From: Alistipes sp.
GTDB lineage: Bacteria > Bacteroidota > Bacteroidia > Bacteroidales > Rikenellaceae
Length of the DNA: 43,454 nucleotides
Direction: 5' to 3'
Assembly (NCBI GenBank): GCA_017630735.1
Contig: JAGBUS010000058.1
Location: 1 to 43,454, forward strand
Shown here: positions 1 to 8,504 of the stretch, piece by piece
How positions within the stretch are numbered: position 1 is the first letter of the stretch
Layout: each line of letters opens with the position of its first letter
Translations under genes and position numbers: made by a program
Notes under the pieces: generated by a model
The model's input: only the letters and a program-made list of their open reading frames with translations
Told to the model about the DNA's origin: nothing
Databases searched by the model: none

Positions 1-1331
1 AACTCCAAAGTATGCTCCTCCTCGGTTTGGCGATTCTTAAGCTGCAATGCTGTAACCTTCTCACCATTACCAACAACGCTCATCGTTTGTGTCGATACTA
101 AAATCTCCACATTTGGCAGGCTGCGTGCCTTATCCTGGAGTACCTGGTCAGCCTTGAGGCTATCCATAAATTCGATAACCGTAACCTTCTGGCATATACC
201 AGCAAGATCTATGGCTGCCTCAATTCCTGAGTTGCCACCTCCGACAACTGCTACTCTCTTACCTGCGTAGAATGGACCATCGCAATGTGGACAGAATGCC
301 ACGCCACGACCTATATACTCCGCTTCGCCCGCTACATTTAATCGTCGCCAGCCAGCTCCTGTGGCGATAATCACGGCAGGTGCGCTAAATACTTCACCGC
401 CTTTAACCTTAATCTCTTTTACTGCCTTCTTTAGCTCCGTCGATTCTATGCGACGATTCTCAAATAGCTCTATTGGGTAGTGTGTGAGGTGTGTGCGAAG
501 ATTATCCGCAAGCTCGCTACCTGTAGTGTATGGTATAGAGATTAGATTCTCGATGCCGACAGTCTCCTTAACCTGACCACCAATGCGCTCAGCAATAATT
601 GCCACCTTAAGTCCTTTGCGTGCAGAGTAGATAGCTGCCGATGCTCCTGCGGGACCTCCACCCAATACGATAACATCAAAATCACGTTTGATAGCCGTAG
701 ATGTATCGTTTGCAGAGTCGCTATTTGCAGAGTATTTCGCCTCTAACTTCTCCAATAACTCGCTAAGTGTACCACGACCAACGTGCAACAATTCGCCATT
801 GACAAATACACTCGGAACAGCCTGAACACCCTTTGCCTCGACCTCACTTTGGAAGAGCGCGCCATCAATCATCTCATGATGAATATTCGGATTTAGAAGC
901 GCGAAGATGTTGAGTGTCTGCACCACATCAGGACAGTTTGTACATGAGAGTGATATGTAGGTCTGTAGATTTATATCACCCTGCAGTGCCGATATACGGC
1001 GTGCTATGCCTTCATCTGGCAGATTCTTGCCCTTGTCATCGGCATTGAGTATCGCCAGTAGGAGCGATGTGAACTCATGACCATTAGGAATACCACGGAA
1101 TGAGATACCTGTAGGTGTTCCATTTTTGTGGATGTCGAACATAAGAGTGTCGCCATCAACATCATTAAGCTCAATATTAATATTCTCTGATGTTGTTGCA
1201 AAGTCATTTAAAAACTCTCTCATCTGGCTACCCTCACTGCGCTGAGTAGATATATGTGCTGAGAGTGTATATTGAGAATCCAAGTTGCGGAATATCTCGG
1301 TTACTTGCTGGAGTATTGAAGCGTCTAACAT
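1..1331 (-). CDS. ahpF: Alkyl hydroperoxide reductase subunit F (partial, C-terminus off the window)
   Basis: Flavoprotein disulfide reductase that passes electrons from NAD(P)H through FAD and two CxxC centres to AhpC; cytoplasmic. Reading the minus strand from the ATG at 1329-1331 gives 443 complete codons with no stop before the window edge. The N-terminal thioredoxin-fold part carries SCTNCPDVV with Cys130 and Cys133. An FAD-binding GGGPAGA stretch follows near residue 215, then the redox-active CPHCDGP with Cys347 and Cys350. These positions nearly match Escherichia coli AhpF (129/132 and 345/348), so only about 75 C-terminal residues should be missing. It lies 59 bp downstream of ahpC in the same direction and is probably co-transcribed with it. 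Confidence 0.96.
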   Translation of the reverse strand, partial: MLDASILQQVTEIFRNLDSQYTLSAHISTQRSEGSQMREFLNDFATTSENINIELNDVDGDTLMFDIHKNGTPTGISFRGIPNGHEFTSLLLAILNADDKGKNLPDEGIARRISALQGDINLQTYISLSCTNCPDVVQTLNIFALLNPNIHHEMIDGALFQSEVEAKGVQAVPSVFVNGELLHVGRGTLSELLEKLEAKYSANSDSANDTSTAIKRDFDVIVLGGGPAGASAAIYSARKGLKVAIIAERIGGQVKETVGIENLISIPYTTGSELADNLRTHLTHYPIELFENRRIESTELKKAVKEIKVKGGEVFSAPAVIIATGAGWRRLNVAGEAEYIGRGVAFCPHCDGPFYAGKRVAVVGGGNSGIEAAIDLAGICQKVTVIEFMDSLKADQVLQDKARSLPNVEILVSTQTMSVVGNGEKVTALQLKNRQTEEEHTLE

Positions 1332-1348
1332 ACTTAACTTTTTTTAGT

Positions 1349-1378
1349 GGGTGCCTAAAATTTCACTTTTAGGCACCC
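1349..1378 (-). promoter_or_regulatory. Perfect 12-bp hairpin between ahpC and ahpF
   Basis: Arms 1349-1360 and 1367-1378 are exact reverse complements around the 6-nt loop 1361-1366. Read in the direction of ahpC-ahpF transcription, the stem is followed by ACTAAAAAAAG rather than a U-run, so it does not look like a full rho-independent terminator. A role in partial termination, or in stabilising the upstream ahpC message so that AhpC exceeds AhpF, is inferred. Confidence 0.7.
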
Positions 1379-1390
1379 TGGTATTTTTCA

Positions 1391-1957
1391 TTAAATCTTA
1401 CCTACGAGGTCGATGCTTGGCTTAAGAGTCTCAGCGCCCTGCTTCCACTTTGCAGGACATACCTCGCCTGGGTGGTTGGCTACGAAGATGGCTGCCTCAA
1501 CCTTGCGTACCAACTCATCAGCGTTACGACCAATGCTGTTATCCTGAATCTCGGCAATCTTAATCTTGCCCTCAGGGTTTACGAGGAATGTGCCGCGATA
1601 TGCCATGCCGTCCTCCTCAATCATTACGCCGAAGCCACGGCTAAGTGCGCCTGTAGGGTCAGCCAACATAGGGTAGTTGATCTTGCGGATGCTATCCGAT
1701 GCATCGTGCCATGCCTTGTGAACAAAGTGAGAATCGGTACTTACAGAGTATACCTCTACGCCCATGCTCTTCAACTTCTCATACTTCTCGGCAAGGTCAA
1801 CCAACTCGGTAGGACATACGAATGTGAAGTCTGCAGGGTAGAAAAAGAAGATTGCCCACTTACCCTTAACGTCGTCACTTGTTACTGTTGTGAAGTTGCC
1901 ATTGTGGTATGCCTGTACTTTGAACTCTGGAAGCTGTGTATTGATAATTGATGTCAT
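1391..1957 (-). CDS. ahpC: Alkyl hydroperoxide reductase subunit C (typical 2-Cys peroxiredoxin)
   Basis: Cytoplasmic peroxiredoxin that reduces hydrogen peroxide, organic hydroperoxides and peroxynitrite and is recycled by AhpF. The 188-residue product has the peroxidatic motif FTFVCPTE (Cys48) and the resolving motif HPGEVCPAKW (Cys167). Its length and Cys spacing match the E. coli enzyme (187 residues, Cys47 and Cys166). The start at 1957 opens with MTSIINTQLPEF, the usual beginning of this family. It is the first gene of the ahpC-ahpF pair, behind a good Bacteroidales promoter. In Bacteroides this operon is controlled by OxyR; no operator could be identified by eye here. Confidence 0.98.
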   Translation of the reverse strand: MTSIINTQLPEFKVQAYHNGNFTTVTSDDVKGKWAIFFFYPADFTFVCPTELVDLAEKYEKLKSMGVEVYSVSTDSHFVHKAWHDASDSIRKINYPMLADPTGALSRGFGVMIEEDGMAYRGTFLVNPEGKIKIAEIQDNSIGRNADELVRKVEAAIFVANHPGEVCPAKWKQGAETLKPSIDLVGKI

Positions 1958-2036
1958 AGTTGTAATTTGTTTTATTAGTTATTATAAATATTATGTATAA
2001 GTTTTTATTTTTCCATAATCAAATCTTATTCCACTG

Positions 2037-2066
2037 CAAAAGTATAAAAAAAATATTTAGCGCAAA
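2037..2066 (-). promoter_or_regulatory. Predicted promoter of ahpC-ahpF
   Basis: On the minus strand, TTTG (2063-2066) is followed after 18 bp by TACTTTTG (2037-2044), an exact match to the Bacteroidales -7 box TAnnTTTG. The spacer is one base shorter than the usual 19 to 21. The predicted 5' leader of ahpC is about 70 nt. Confidence 0.6.
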
Positions 2067-2184
2067 CGATTTTATGCAAAATCTTTAATCATATATTCTT
2101 ATGATGCTATAAGTAAAACATATATTGGATGTTTAAATACGGAAGATTGGTGTTGGTGGTATAATTTTATCGCCAACCGTATTG

Positions 2185-2204
2185 TTGTCTATTGTTTTAG
2201 ACAA
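2185..2204 (+). promoter_or_regulatory. Small hairpin just upstream of the lipoprotein start
   Basis: TTGTCTA (2185-2191) and TAGACAA (2198-2204) form a perfect 7-bp inverted repeat with a TTGTTT loop, ending 14 nt before the ATG at 2219. It could be an operator or a structure affecting translation. It is short and AT-rich, so chance is possible. Confidence 0.3.
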
Positions 2205-2218
2205 TTTACTTATTGGAT

Positions 2219-2824
2219 ATGAAACGTTTTGGAGTTTTATTTGCAATGCTTTTGGGTCTCTGTGCTTGTTCTAAGCCAGGGAATGAAGTGGATATCCCCG
2301 ACCCAACTCAGGAGCCTACACTTCTCCAGATCAACGAAAATGTGATTAGCGCAAAGTCTACAGGTGGTGAGTATGCCTTCACATACGTCGTGGAGGGCGG
2401 TGAGAACATCCCAGAGATTACGGTGGAGAGCCAGGATGAGTGGATTCACGACCTTGATACATCAACAGATGGCGTAGTGCGCTTCATCGTTGACGCAAAC
2501 CTTGCGTCATCACGTATCTCACGTATCACAATCTATTGTGGTAAGCTTAAGGATGATATCGTGGTGTCGCAGAGTGCTGTGAGTGGTAATGCTGAGGTTA
2601 CGTTCGATATGACATACGATATCGATGATCCATACGTTACTATGAACGTTATGCCAGACCCTGAGGGTGTGCGCTACTATGCGTGGTACTACGACAAGAA
2701 GATGATGGAGTCGGCGTTGTCGAAGTCACCATGTGTAACTCTTGAGATGTACCTTGAGAAGGTTGTTGAGGGTAGTATTATCGTGCGTTCTACGGTTGCT
2801 GTGGATATCTTACCTATATTATAA
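2219..2824 (+). CDS. Short BACON-domain lipoprotein
   Basis: Probable surface or periplasmic lipoprotein of unknown role. A TTG codon at 2213 would add two residues, but the ATG at 2219 gives a clean lipoprotein signal, MKRFGVLFAMLLGLCAC, with two possible lipidated Cys. Residues about 35 to 120 form a BACON-like Ig domain: an LQINENVISAKSTGGEY opening, a central DEWI and a closing VVSQSA. The remaining 75 residues (VTFDMTYDIDDPYVTMNVMP onward) look like the start of a second domain and then stop abruptly. The roughly 200-residue product may therefore be a shortened member of a longer family. It stands alone, is divergent from ahpC, and is followed at once by a strong terminator. No function is proposed. 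Confidence 0.75.
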   Translation: MKRFGVLFAMLLGLCACSKPGNEVDIPDPTQEPTLLQINENVISAKSTGGEYAFTYVVEGGENIPEITVESQDEWIHDLDTSTDGVVRFIVDANLASSRISRITIYCGKLKDDIVVSQSAVSGNAEVTFDMTYDIDDPYVTMNVMPDPEGVRYYAWYYDKKMMESALSKSPCVTLEMYLEKVVEGSIIVRSTVAVDILPIL

Positions 2825-2842
2825 TATATAGTAGTTTTACGT

Positions 2843-2883
2843 AACGGAGATGGCTAATTACGTTTAGTCATCTCCGTTTTTTT
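2843..2883 (+). terminator. Rho-independent terminator of the BACON lipoprotein gene
   Basis: Arms 2843-2857 and 2864-2878 pair over 15 bp with one G-U, around a 6-nt loop, and run straight into seven T residues (2877-2883). This isolates the upstream gene from the fimbrial operon. Confidence 0.9.
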
Positions 2884-3158
2884 ATATGCCTTCTTATTGT
2901 GTGTATAGTTAAAATTGGTTAATTTATGTTGCGGGAATAATCAATTCTTGTTTGTTTTATTGGTGGTGATATCGGCAAAAAATAGTTAATATTACCTATG
3001 AAAAATATCGTGTTCTATCTGTCAAATTGTTCTATTTTGCTACTCTCTTTACAATAATTATTTGTCTCTCTCATTTTAATCTATCTATTTGTAAATTGTC
3101 AGATTATTTTCGTGAAATAAAATGTTGATAAATCATAGTAATTTTAGTTGTGATTTCC

Positions 3159-3189
3159 TTTGCAAAAGAGGAATTTTATGCTATCTTTG
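3159..3189 (+). promoter_or_regulatory. Predicted promoter of the fimbrial operon
   Basis: TTTG (3159-3162), a 19-bp spacer and TATCTTTG (3182-3189) match the Bacteroidales housekeeping-sigma consensus exactly. It is the best such match in the otherwise empty 2884-3428 stretch. Transcription from it would start near 3196, leaving an untranslated leader of about 230 nt before the ATG at 3429. Confidence 0.7.
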
Positions 3190-3195
3190 TATTGA

Positions 3196-3428
3196 TAAAA
3201 CTGTTGTATCTACCCCCCCAATTTTATATAAATTGTTGATATTTAACCAGTTAACAGGCGTTATGCGGATGGAAGACTCTTTGCTAGTGCTGTGTTTATT
3301 GGTGCGCAATTGTTTGTCGGTGTGCTTAAATTGATTTTATTGATGATTTGATTGTCGTTTCTTTGCAGTTAAGAGGCTTCTCTTGGGTGCTTGTGAACGA
3401 TAATTTACACAAGATATATTAGGGAAAA
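3196..3428 (+). promoter_or_regulatory. Long 5' leader of the fimbrial operon
   Basis: Together with 2884-3158 this is the only gene-free stretch over 500 bp. The small reading frames in it have no recognisable product and no coding character. Downstream of the predicted start there is a C-run (TACCCCCCCA) near 3212 and a small stem AAGAG-GCTT-CTCTT near 3370. No known riboswitch class is recognised. It is annotated because a leader of about 230 nt is longer than needed for translation and could be regulatory. Confidence 0.4.
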
Positions 3429-5096
3429 ATGAAGAAATTTTTATTCGTATTGTTTTTATCGGCACTTGTGCCTTTTGTCGCCAGTGCTCAAATTGACCAA
3501 GAGGATACAAAGTCGGTAAAAATACATTTTCGTCAGGGATTATCAGTCGTTGAAGATGATTTCATGGAAAATGGTGCCAAGCTTAAGAGATTTGCTGAGG
3601 AGGTAAAGAAGAGAGCGAGTGACTCTACTGTGCGATTCCGTAGAATTCGTATTCTTTCAAGTGTGTCGCCTGAGGGTGGTCAGAACGTAAATGAGCGTCT
3701 TGCACAGCAGCGTGCAGAGGCAATTACCGCTTGGGTTAATAGACAGTTGACATCAAAGGTCGGATTCACCGTGAAGCCAATTGGTGTGGACTGGTCATTG
3801 CTTATCGAGTTGGTGCAGAGTAATAACGATGTCCCTAATCGTGAGGAGGTTCTTGAGCTTTTGCTTGATCCACAGAATCTTACCGATCAGGAGAGATTTG
3901 AACGTCTTTCTGCATTGAAGGATGGTGTTCCATATCGCTGGATATATGATAACTTGTTCCCACAGATGCGTTATGCGTATGCTGAGTGTGAGTTCTATGT
4001 TGAAACAGTGCCTGGTCTTATCTTGTCGCCACTATCTGAGCGTTTTTCTGCTGCAGGTGGAACTGGCGTAGTTCGATATACAAAGGCTGTTGCGGATGAT
4101 GTTAAACCAGTCTATGTAAGTAATTCGGATTGGGTTATACTTGCGGAGTCTCCAGAGGGTGAGATCAACTATGTTGTAGCTCCAAATAAGGCGGCTGAGC
4201 CTCGCAAGGCAACGATAACAGTTGCTTGCTATAATAAGTCATACGATGTTACTATTGAGCAGGATGGTGGTAGTGCAGGTCGCGTTGTCTCGTCTACAGC
4301 TGTAAGTTATCCTGCTGAGGGTGGTAACGACGCTATTACTTATGAGAAGTCGGCTGGTGATACTACAAATCCTGTAGTTGTTTGCTCTGCTTCATGGCTT
4401 GAGGGTGTATCTGTGACAGATAATTCTATTGTATATACGGTAGCTCCTAATACTACCGAGCAGGAGCGTAAGGCTACAATCCTTGTAGAGAGCGCAAGTG
4501 CGCAGCATACTGTAGAGATTACTCAGGCAGGTCTTGAGTATACATGTGGTAAGCCTTTCTATATGTCACTTAAAACCAATTTGCTATACGATGTTGCTCT
4601 GATACCTAATATCGGTGCAGAGTTTTATCTCGGTGGCAATTTCAGTATTGCCGGTAACTGGCATTACGCATGGTGGAAGAAGGATTCTAAGGCTTGGTAC
4701 TGGAGAACATACGGTGGCGATATCGCACTCCGTTACTGGTTGGGTAAGGCTTCACGCATCAAACCTTTGACTGGTCACCATATTGGTGTTTATGGTCAGA
4801 TGATTACCTATGACTTTGAGTTGGGTAATAAGGGTATTCTTGCTGATAAGTGGAGCTGGTCAGTTGGTGCTGAGTATGGTTACTCATTGCCTATTGCACG
4901 CCGTCTAAATCTTGATTTCACAATCGGCTTTGGTTATCACTGGGGTCTATTCGATGAGTATTTGCCAATCGATGGACACTATGTATGGCAGGCAACAAAG
5001 CGTCGTCACTATTTTGGTCCTACAAAACTTGAGATTTCACTTGAGTGGCTTATTGGTTGTGGCAACTATAATAAGGATAAAAGAGGCAGAAGATGA
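3429..5096 (+). CDS. OmpA-like / BACON x2 / DUF3575 outer-membrane protein of the fimbrial operon
   Basis: Predicted outer-membrane protein that opens Bacteroidales fimbrial operons. A type I signal, MKKFLFVLFLSALVPFVASA, is cleaved before Gln21. Residues about 30 to 110 are OmpA-like: SVSPEGG, then NERLAQQRAEAITAWV, the helix that in OmpA-type domains contacts peptidoglycan. Two BACON-like domains follow at about 203 to 285 and 290 to 370, ending TIEQDG and EITQAG. From about 378 to the end lies a DUF3575 module, YMSLKTNLLYDVALIPNIGA through GCGNYNKDKRGRR, with the aromatic alternating pattern of a small beta-barrel. DUF3575 next to DUF5119 and fimbrillins is a known arrangement. A role as outer-membrane platform or anchor for the pilus is inferred. 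The stop overlaps the next start (ATGA), so translation is probably coupled. Confidence 0.88.
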   Translation: MKKFLFVLFLSALVPFVASAQIDQEDTKSVKIHFRQGLSVVEDDFMENGAKLKRFAEEVKKRASDSTVRFRRIRILSSVSPEGGQNVNERLAQQRAEAITAWVNRQLTSKVGFTVKPIGVDWSLLIELVQSNNDVPNREEVLELLLDPQNLTDQERFERLSALKDGVPYRWIYDNLFPQMRYAYAECEFYVETVPGLILSPLSERFSAAGGTGVVRYTKAVADDVKPVYVSNSDWVILAESPEGEINYVVAPNKAAEPRKATITVACYNKSYDVTIEQDGGSAGRVVSSTAVSYPAEGGNDAITYEKSAGDTTNPVVVCSASWLEGVSVTDNSIVYTVAPNTTEQERKATILVESASAQHTVEITQAGLEYTCGKPFYMSLKTNLLYDVALIPNIGAEFYLGGNFSIAGNWHYAWWKKDSKAWYWRTYGGDIALRYWLGKASRIKPLTGHHIGVYGQMITYDFELGNKGILADKWSWSVGAEYGYSLPIARRLNLDFTIGFGYHWGLFDEYLPIDGHYVWQATKRRHYFGPTKLEISLEWLIGCGNYNKDKRGRR

Positions 5097-6109
5097 AAAG
5101 ATATCTATTTTTAGTAGTTCTAATGCTTGCCGTTGGTATTACGGCATGTGAGCATAAGAATTTGTGTATTAACCACAGTGAACATGCGCATCGTTACCAT
5201 GTAAACATTATAGCGGACTACCGCTATGATTGGGAGGAGTGTATGGGTGGCATTAATTGGCAGGAAGAGTGGCCTGAGCACTACATTCCTTATGATGATT
5301 TGCGCCCAGATGATCCTTCTGGTTTGCGTGTAGTAAACTATAATAAGGAGGGTGACTACAACATCCACAACATTAAGGCTGAGGGTGGTGTTATCATGCT
5401 CTATGAGGGTTTGAATGACCTGTTGTTCTATAACAACGATACGGAGTATATCATCTTCTCTCGTACTGGTAATGGTGTAACCACACGTGCGACTACACGT
5501 ACGCGTACACGTGCCACATACCTTGGTAGTGAGTATGCAAACGAGGGTGAGCCTACAATGTCGGCACCTGATATGCTATATGCTAACTTCTTTGAGAATT
5601 ACTTGGCAGAGAAGGTTATTGAGCCAGCTGATATCGAGGTTACACTCCAGCCATTGGTATTTACATATAAGGTACGTTACGAGTTTAAGAGCGGATTGAA
5701 GTATGTAGCGATGGCGCGTGGTGCTCTCTCTGGTATGGCTAAGGAGGTGCTCTTGAATACAGGTGAGACATCTGAGGAGCCAGCAACTATCCTTTATGAT
5801 TGTGATGTTACAGATTATGGTGTTCGTGCTTTGGTTAACTCATTTGGTGCGCCAGCCTTCCCACATCCTAACTATCCTACACGTACCGAGAATAAGCATG
5901 CCTTGAATCTTGAGGTTGTATTGCGAAACGGTAAGATGGTGACCTTCGATTTCGATGTTACCGACCAGGTTAAGTCACAGCCTCATGGTGGTGTTATCGT
6001 TGTTCGTGACATTGAGATCGACGAGGAGGTTGCTGTTGAGGGTTCAGGTGCTTTCGATGTTGAGGTTGACGACTGGGGACCATACGAGGATGTCGAACTT
6101 CCATTGTAG
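5093..6109 (+). CDS. DUF5119 fimbrial-operon lipoprotein (possible anchor or accessory subunit)
   Basis: Lipoprotein of 338 residues with lipobox VGITAC (Cys19). The sequence after the Cys (HKNLCINHSEHAHRYHVNI) and the WEECMGGINWQEEWP stretch are typical of DUF5119. This family sits between DUF3575 proteins and fimbrillins and is distantly related to FimB/Mfa2-type anchors. An unusual feature is the Thr-Arg-rich stretch at residues 130 to 142 (TTRATTRTRTRAT), encoded by a short ACACGT-like DNA repeat at 5483-5512. If the pilin-processing protease cuts after Arg, this loop would offer four sites. Unlike the pilins, it has no Thr-Arg soon after the lipidated Cys, which suits a subunit that keeps its lipid and anchors the fibre. 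The start overlaps the upstream stop by 4 nt. Confidence 0.82.
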   Translation: MKRYLFLVVLMLAVGITACEHKNLCINHSEHAHRYHVNIIADYRYDWEECMGGINWQEEWPEHYIPYDDLRPDDPSGLRVVNYNKEGDYNIHNIKAEGGVIMLYEGLNDLLFYNNDTEYIIFSRTGNGVTTRATTRTRTRATYLGSEYANEGEPTMSAPDMLYANFFENYLAEKVIEPADIEVTLQPLVFTYKVRYEFKSGLKYVAMARGALSGMAKEVLLNTGETSEEPATILYDCDVTDYGVRALVNSFGAPAFPHPNYPTRTENKHALNLEVVLRNGKMVTFDFDVTDQVKSQPHGGVIVVRDIEIDEEVAVEGSGAFDVEVDDWGPYEDVELPL

Positions 6110-6170
6110 TATACCTATATTTATATAAGAAACAATTCACAATAATTTATTAACTTATAAACTTACAATA

Positions 6171-8492
6171 ATGAAAAAACTTCTATTTGGCGTATTTGCT
6201 GTTTTGGCAATGATCGCATGTAATAGAGATGAGGTTGTAGACGTACAGCAGTCATCATTTATTACATTCGGAGATTCATTTGTTGAGGTTAAGACACGTG
6301 CAGCTGCGGATCCTAGCACTACAACTGCATCAATCTCTGCATTTGATGTATGGGGTTTCATTGGTCAGCCTTCTGGTACTGTTTTCAACAAGGAGCGTGT
6401 GACTAAGGGCGAGAATGGCTGGTCATACCAGAACCTTCAGTATTGGACTCCAGAGGATAAGTTCTATTTCCACGCTGTATCACCAGTTGATGATTCAAAC
6501 ATCGTTGTTGATACTAAGGAGATGAACACTGAGGGTTTGGGTAATATCGCCTTTACTAATGTTAATGGTACAACAGACCTTCTTTATGCAACATTGCCTA
6601 TTGAGACTGGTAATGTGTTCCCATATTACGATGATGAGGTGACTTTGAAGTTTATGCACCTTTTGTCAAAGATTAAGTTCACTTTCAAGAATGGCTTTAC
6701 TAACGAGAATACATCTTTGGTTGTAAAGAACATTAAGATCGTTAATGCTCCAGCTAAGGGTAATATCGATGTAAATAAGAGCCGTCTTGATTTCGTATGG
6801 AACCTTACACAGGGTGAGTTTACTGAGCTTGCTTTTGGTGACGTTAATGGTGGTAACCCAATGCCACTTTATAGTGCAGAGAAGGTTGAGAATGGTGTGT
6901 TCGATCCTGAGTGTGCTGTTGAGCGTTTGACTATTCCTGCTGATAATACACGTGCATACACTATCGAGTTCGACTTGGCACTTTACTATGGTGATCAGTT
7001 GGGTATGGAGAGCCATAAGGAGATTTGTCTTGAGGATCAGGCATTCGAGATTGGAAAGAACTATAACCTTGTAGCTACAATCAATGCTGAGAACTTCGCT
7101 GATGAGGCACTTAAGGCTATCGAGTTCGACGTTGTTGTTGAGGACTGGGTTGAGGGTGAGTTCACTGGTGATTTCCATGAGAAGCATCCAGAGGTACAGC
7201 CTGTAGCTCTTGCAACTCCAGAGGTTAAGACTGAGGTTGATGTTAACGTTGTTACTTTGACTTGGAACGCTGTAGAGGGTGCTTCTCACTACACTGTTCA
7301 GGTTGACGACGATGTTGAGGAGGTTGTTAATGACACTACTTACACATTCGAGGGTGACTACGAGGTTGAGTATACATTCACTGTTAAGGCTATCGCTGCT
7401 GATGCAGAGAAGAACCTTGACTCTGAGGCTGCAGTAGTAAAGGTTACTACTGAGGCTAAGCCACAGGAGCCAGTTGTTGAGCCTACTTACACTACAGTTG
7501 CTGAGTTCTTGGCAGCTTCAGTTGACGCAAATGTTGAATACACATTGAAGGGTACAATTACAGCAGTAGCAAATACTACATTCGGTAACTTCGATCTTAC
7601 TGATGAGACTGGTACTGTATATATTTACGGTCTTAACTCTCCAGATGGTGCAACCAATAAGTATTGGGCAACTTCAGGTGCTAAGCTTGGTGACGATATC
7701 ATCATCAAGACTGTTCGTGCTGAGTTTAATGGCTCTGCTCAGGGAAGCAACGCTAAGTTCGTTGAGCTTCTCCCAGGTACACTTGCATTCTGGTCATTCG
7801 ATAAGGATAATGTAGTATTTGGATCTTCAGATGCTGCTGAGCAGACTGTAAATGTTGTTGCATACAACACAACTGAGGAGATCAAGGTTGCTTCAAACAA
7901 CGCTCAGTTCTCAACTTCTTATGCAGATGGTGTTATAACAATCGTAGCTGCTGAGAATACGCTAACTGAGAAGATTGAGGGTATTGTTACTGTTACTTGT
8001 GGCTCTTTGTCTAAGGAAATTACTGTATCACAGGCTGCTTATGTTGAGCCTGGTCAGGGTCTTACTAAGGGTGAGCAGTATACATATACTTTCACAAAGT
8101 CAGTATTTAGCGCAAACGGCACAAAAGCTCTTGGTGACTTGAACTGGACTGTTGCTGGTGATGGTGGTTACTGGGGCTGGGATTCTCAGAACGGTAAGGG
8201 TCAGCAGTTTGGTTCAAGTAATAAGCCTTATACAGCTTTGACAATCTCTACTGAGGATTATACAGAGGGTGTAGAGACTATTACTCTTACAACTTCTGGT
8301 GCAAGTAGCACAAATGCAAAGGTTGAGGTATATGTTGGTGGCGTAAAGCTTGGTCAGACAGTTAGTCTTGCTACAACATCGAAGGATTACACATTCTCAA
8401 ATAATGGTGAGATTCTAGCAGGTAAGATTGAGCTTAAGTACACTCAGACTTCAAAGAAGGCTATTTATCTTAAGGGTATTACTATTAACTAA
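6171..8492 (+). CDS. Fimbrillin with large C-terminal extension (Fn3 / OB-like / BACON / terminal beta domain)
   Basis: The longest fimbrillin here (773 residues against about 335 for its neighbours). Lipobox MIAC (Cys17); Thr-Arg processing site KTR-AAA (Arg43). Residues about 30 to 335 are fimbrillin, with FTNVNGTTDLLYA, FMHLLSKIKF and the closing AIEFDVVVEDW. A fibronectin type III domain follows at about 348 to 428 (VVTLTWNAVEGASHYTVQV). Next is an OB-like domain at about 440 to 530 (TVAEFLAAS, then GTVYIYGL, as in DUF5689/DUF6359-type modules) and a BACON domain at about 540 to 625 ending ITVSQAA. A final beta-rich domain of about 145 residues (GEQYTYTFTKSVF to IYLKGITIN) resembles tails of secreted nucleases and glycan-binding proteins. 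The extension would block ordinary donor-strand polymerisation through the C-terminus, so a tip or side-branch adhesin is inferred. Confidence 0.85.
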   Translation: MKKLLFGVFAVLAMIACNRDEVVDVQQSSFITFGDSFVEVKTRAAADPSTTTASISAFDVWGFIGQPSGTVFNKERVTKGENGWSYQNLQYWTPEDKFYFHAVSPVDDSNIVVDTKEMNTEGLGNIAFTNVNGTTDLLYATLPIETGNVFPYYDDEVTLKFMHLLSKIKFTFKNGFTNENTSLVVKNIKIVNAPAKGNIDVNKSRLDFVWNLTQGEFTELAFGDVNGGNPMPLYSAEKVENGVFDPECAVERLTIPADNTRAYTIEFDLALYYGDQLGMESHKEICLEDQAFEIGKNYNLVATINAENFADEALKAIEFDVVVEDWVEGEFTGDFHEKHPEVQPVALATPEVKTEVDVNVVTLTWNAVEGASHYTVQVDDDVEEVVNDTTYTFEGDYEVEYTFTVKAIAADAEKNLDSEAAVVKVTTEAKPQEPVVEPTYTTVAEFLAASVDANVEYTLKGTITAVANTTFGNFDLTDETGTVYIYGLNSPDGATNKYWATSGAKLGDDIIIKTVRAEFNGSAQGSNAKFVELLPGTLAFWSFDKDNVVFGSSDAAEQTVNVVAYNTTEEIKVASNNAQFSTSYADGVITIVAAENTLTEKIEGIVTVTCGSLSKEITVSQAAYVEPGQGLTKGEQYTYTFTKSVFSANGTKALGDLNWTVAGDGGYWGWDSQNGKGQQFGSSNKPYTALTISTEDYTEGVETITLTTSGASSTNAKVEVYVGGVKLGQTVSLATTSKDYTFSNNGEILAGKIELKYTQTSKKAIYLKGITIN

Positions 8493-8504
8493 TACACTAT
8501 ATTG

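Noticed and set aside
1472-1951. 159-codon plus-strand reading frame opposite ahpC
   Set aside because: Shadow of the well-supported ahpC gene.
3122-3334. 70-codon reading frame in the fimbrial leader
   Set aside because: It overlaps the predicted promoter, has no recognisable domain or signal, and its composition matches the surrounding non-coding AT-rich DNA.
2884-3428. Invertible promoter flanked by inverted repeats, as in phase-variable Bacteroides loci
   Set aside because: No convincing pair of inverted repeats on both sides of the promoter was found by eye, and no invertase gene is in the window.
6666-7289. 207-codon minus-strand reading frame antisense to the long fimbrillin
   Set aside because: Leu/Ser/Asn-rich product with no motif, produced by codon bias of the real gene on the plus strand.
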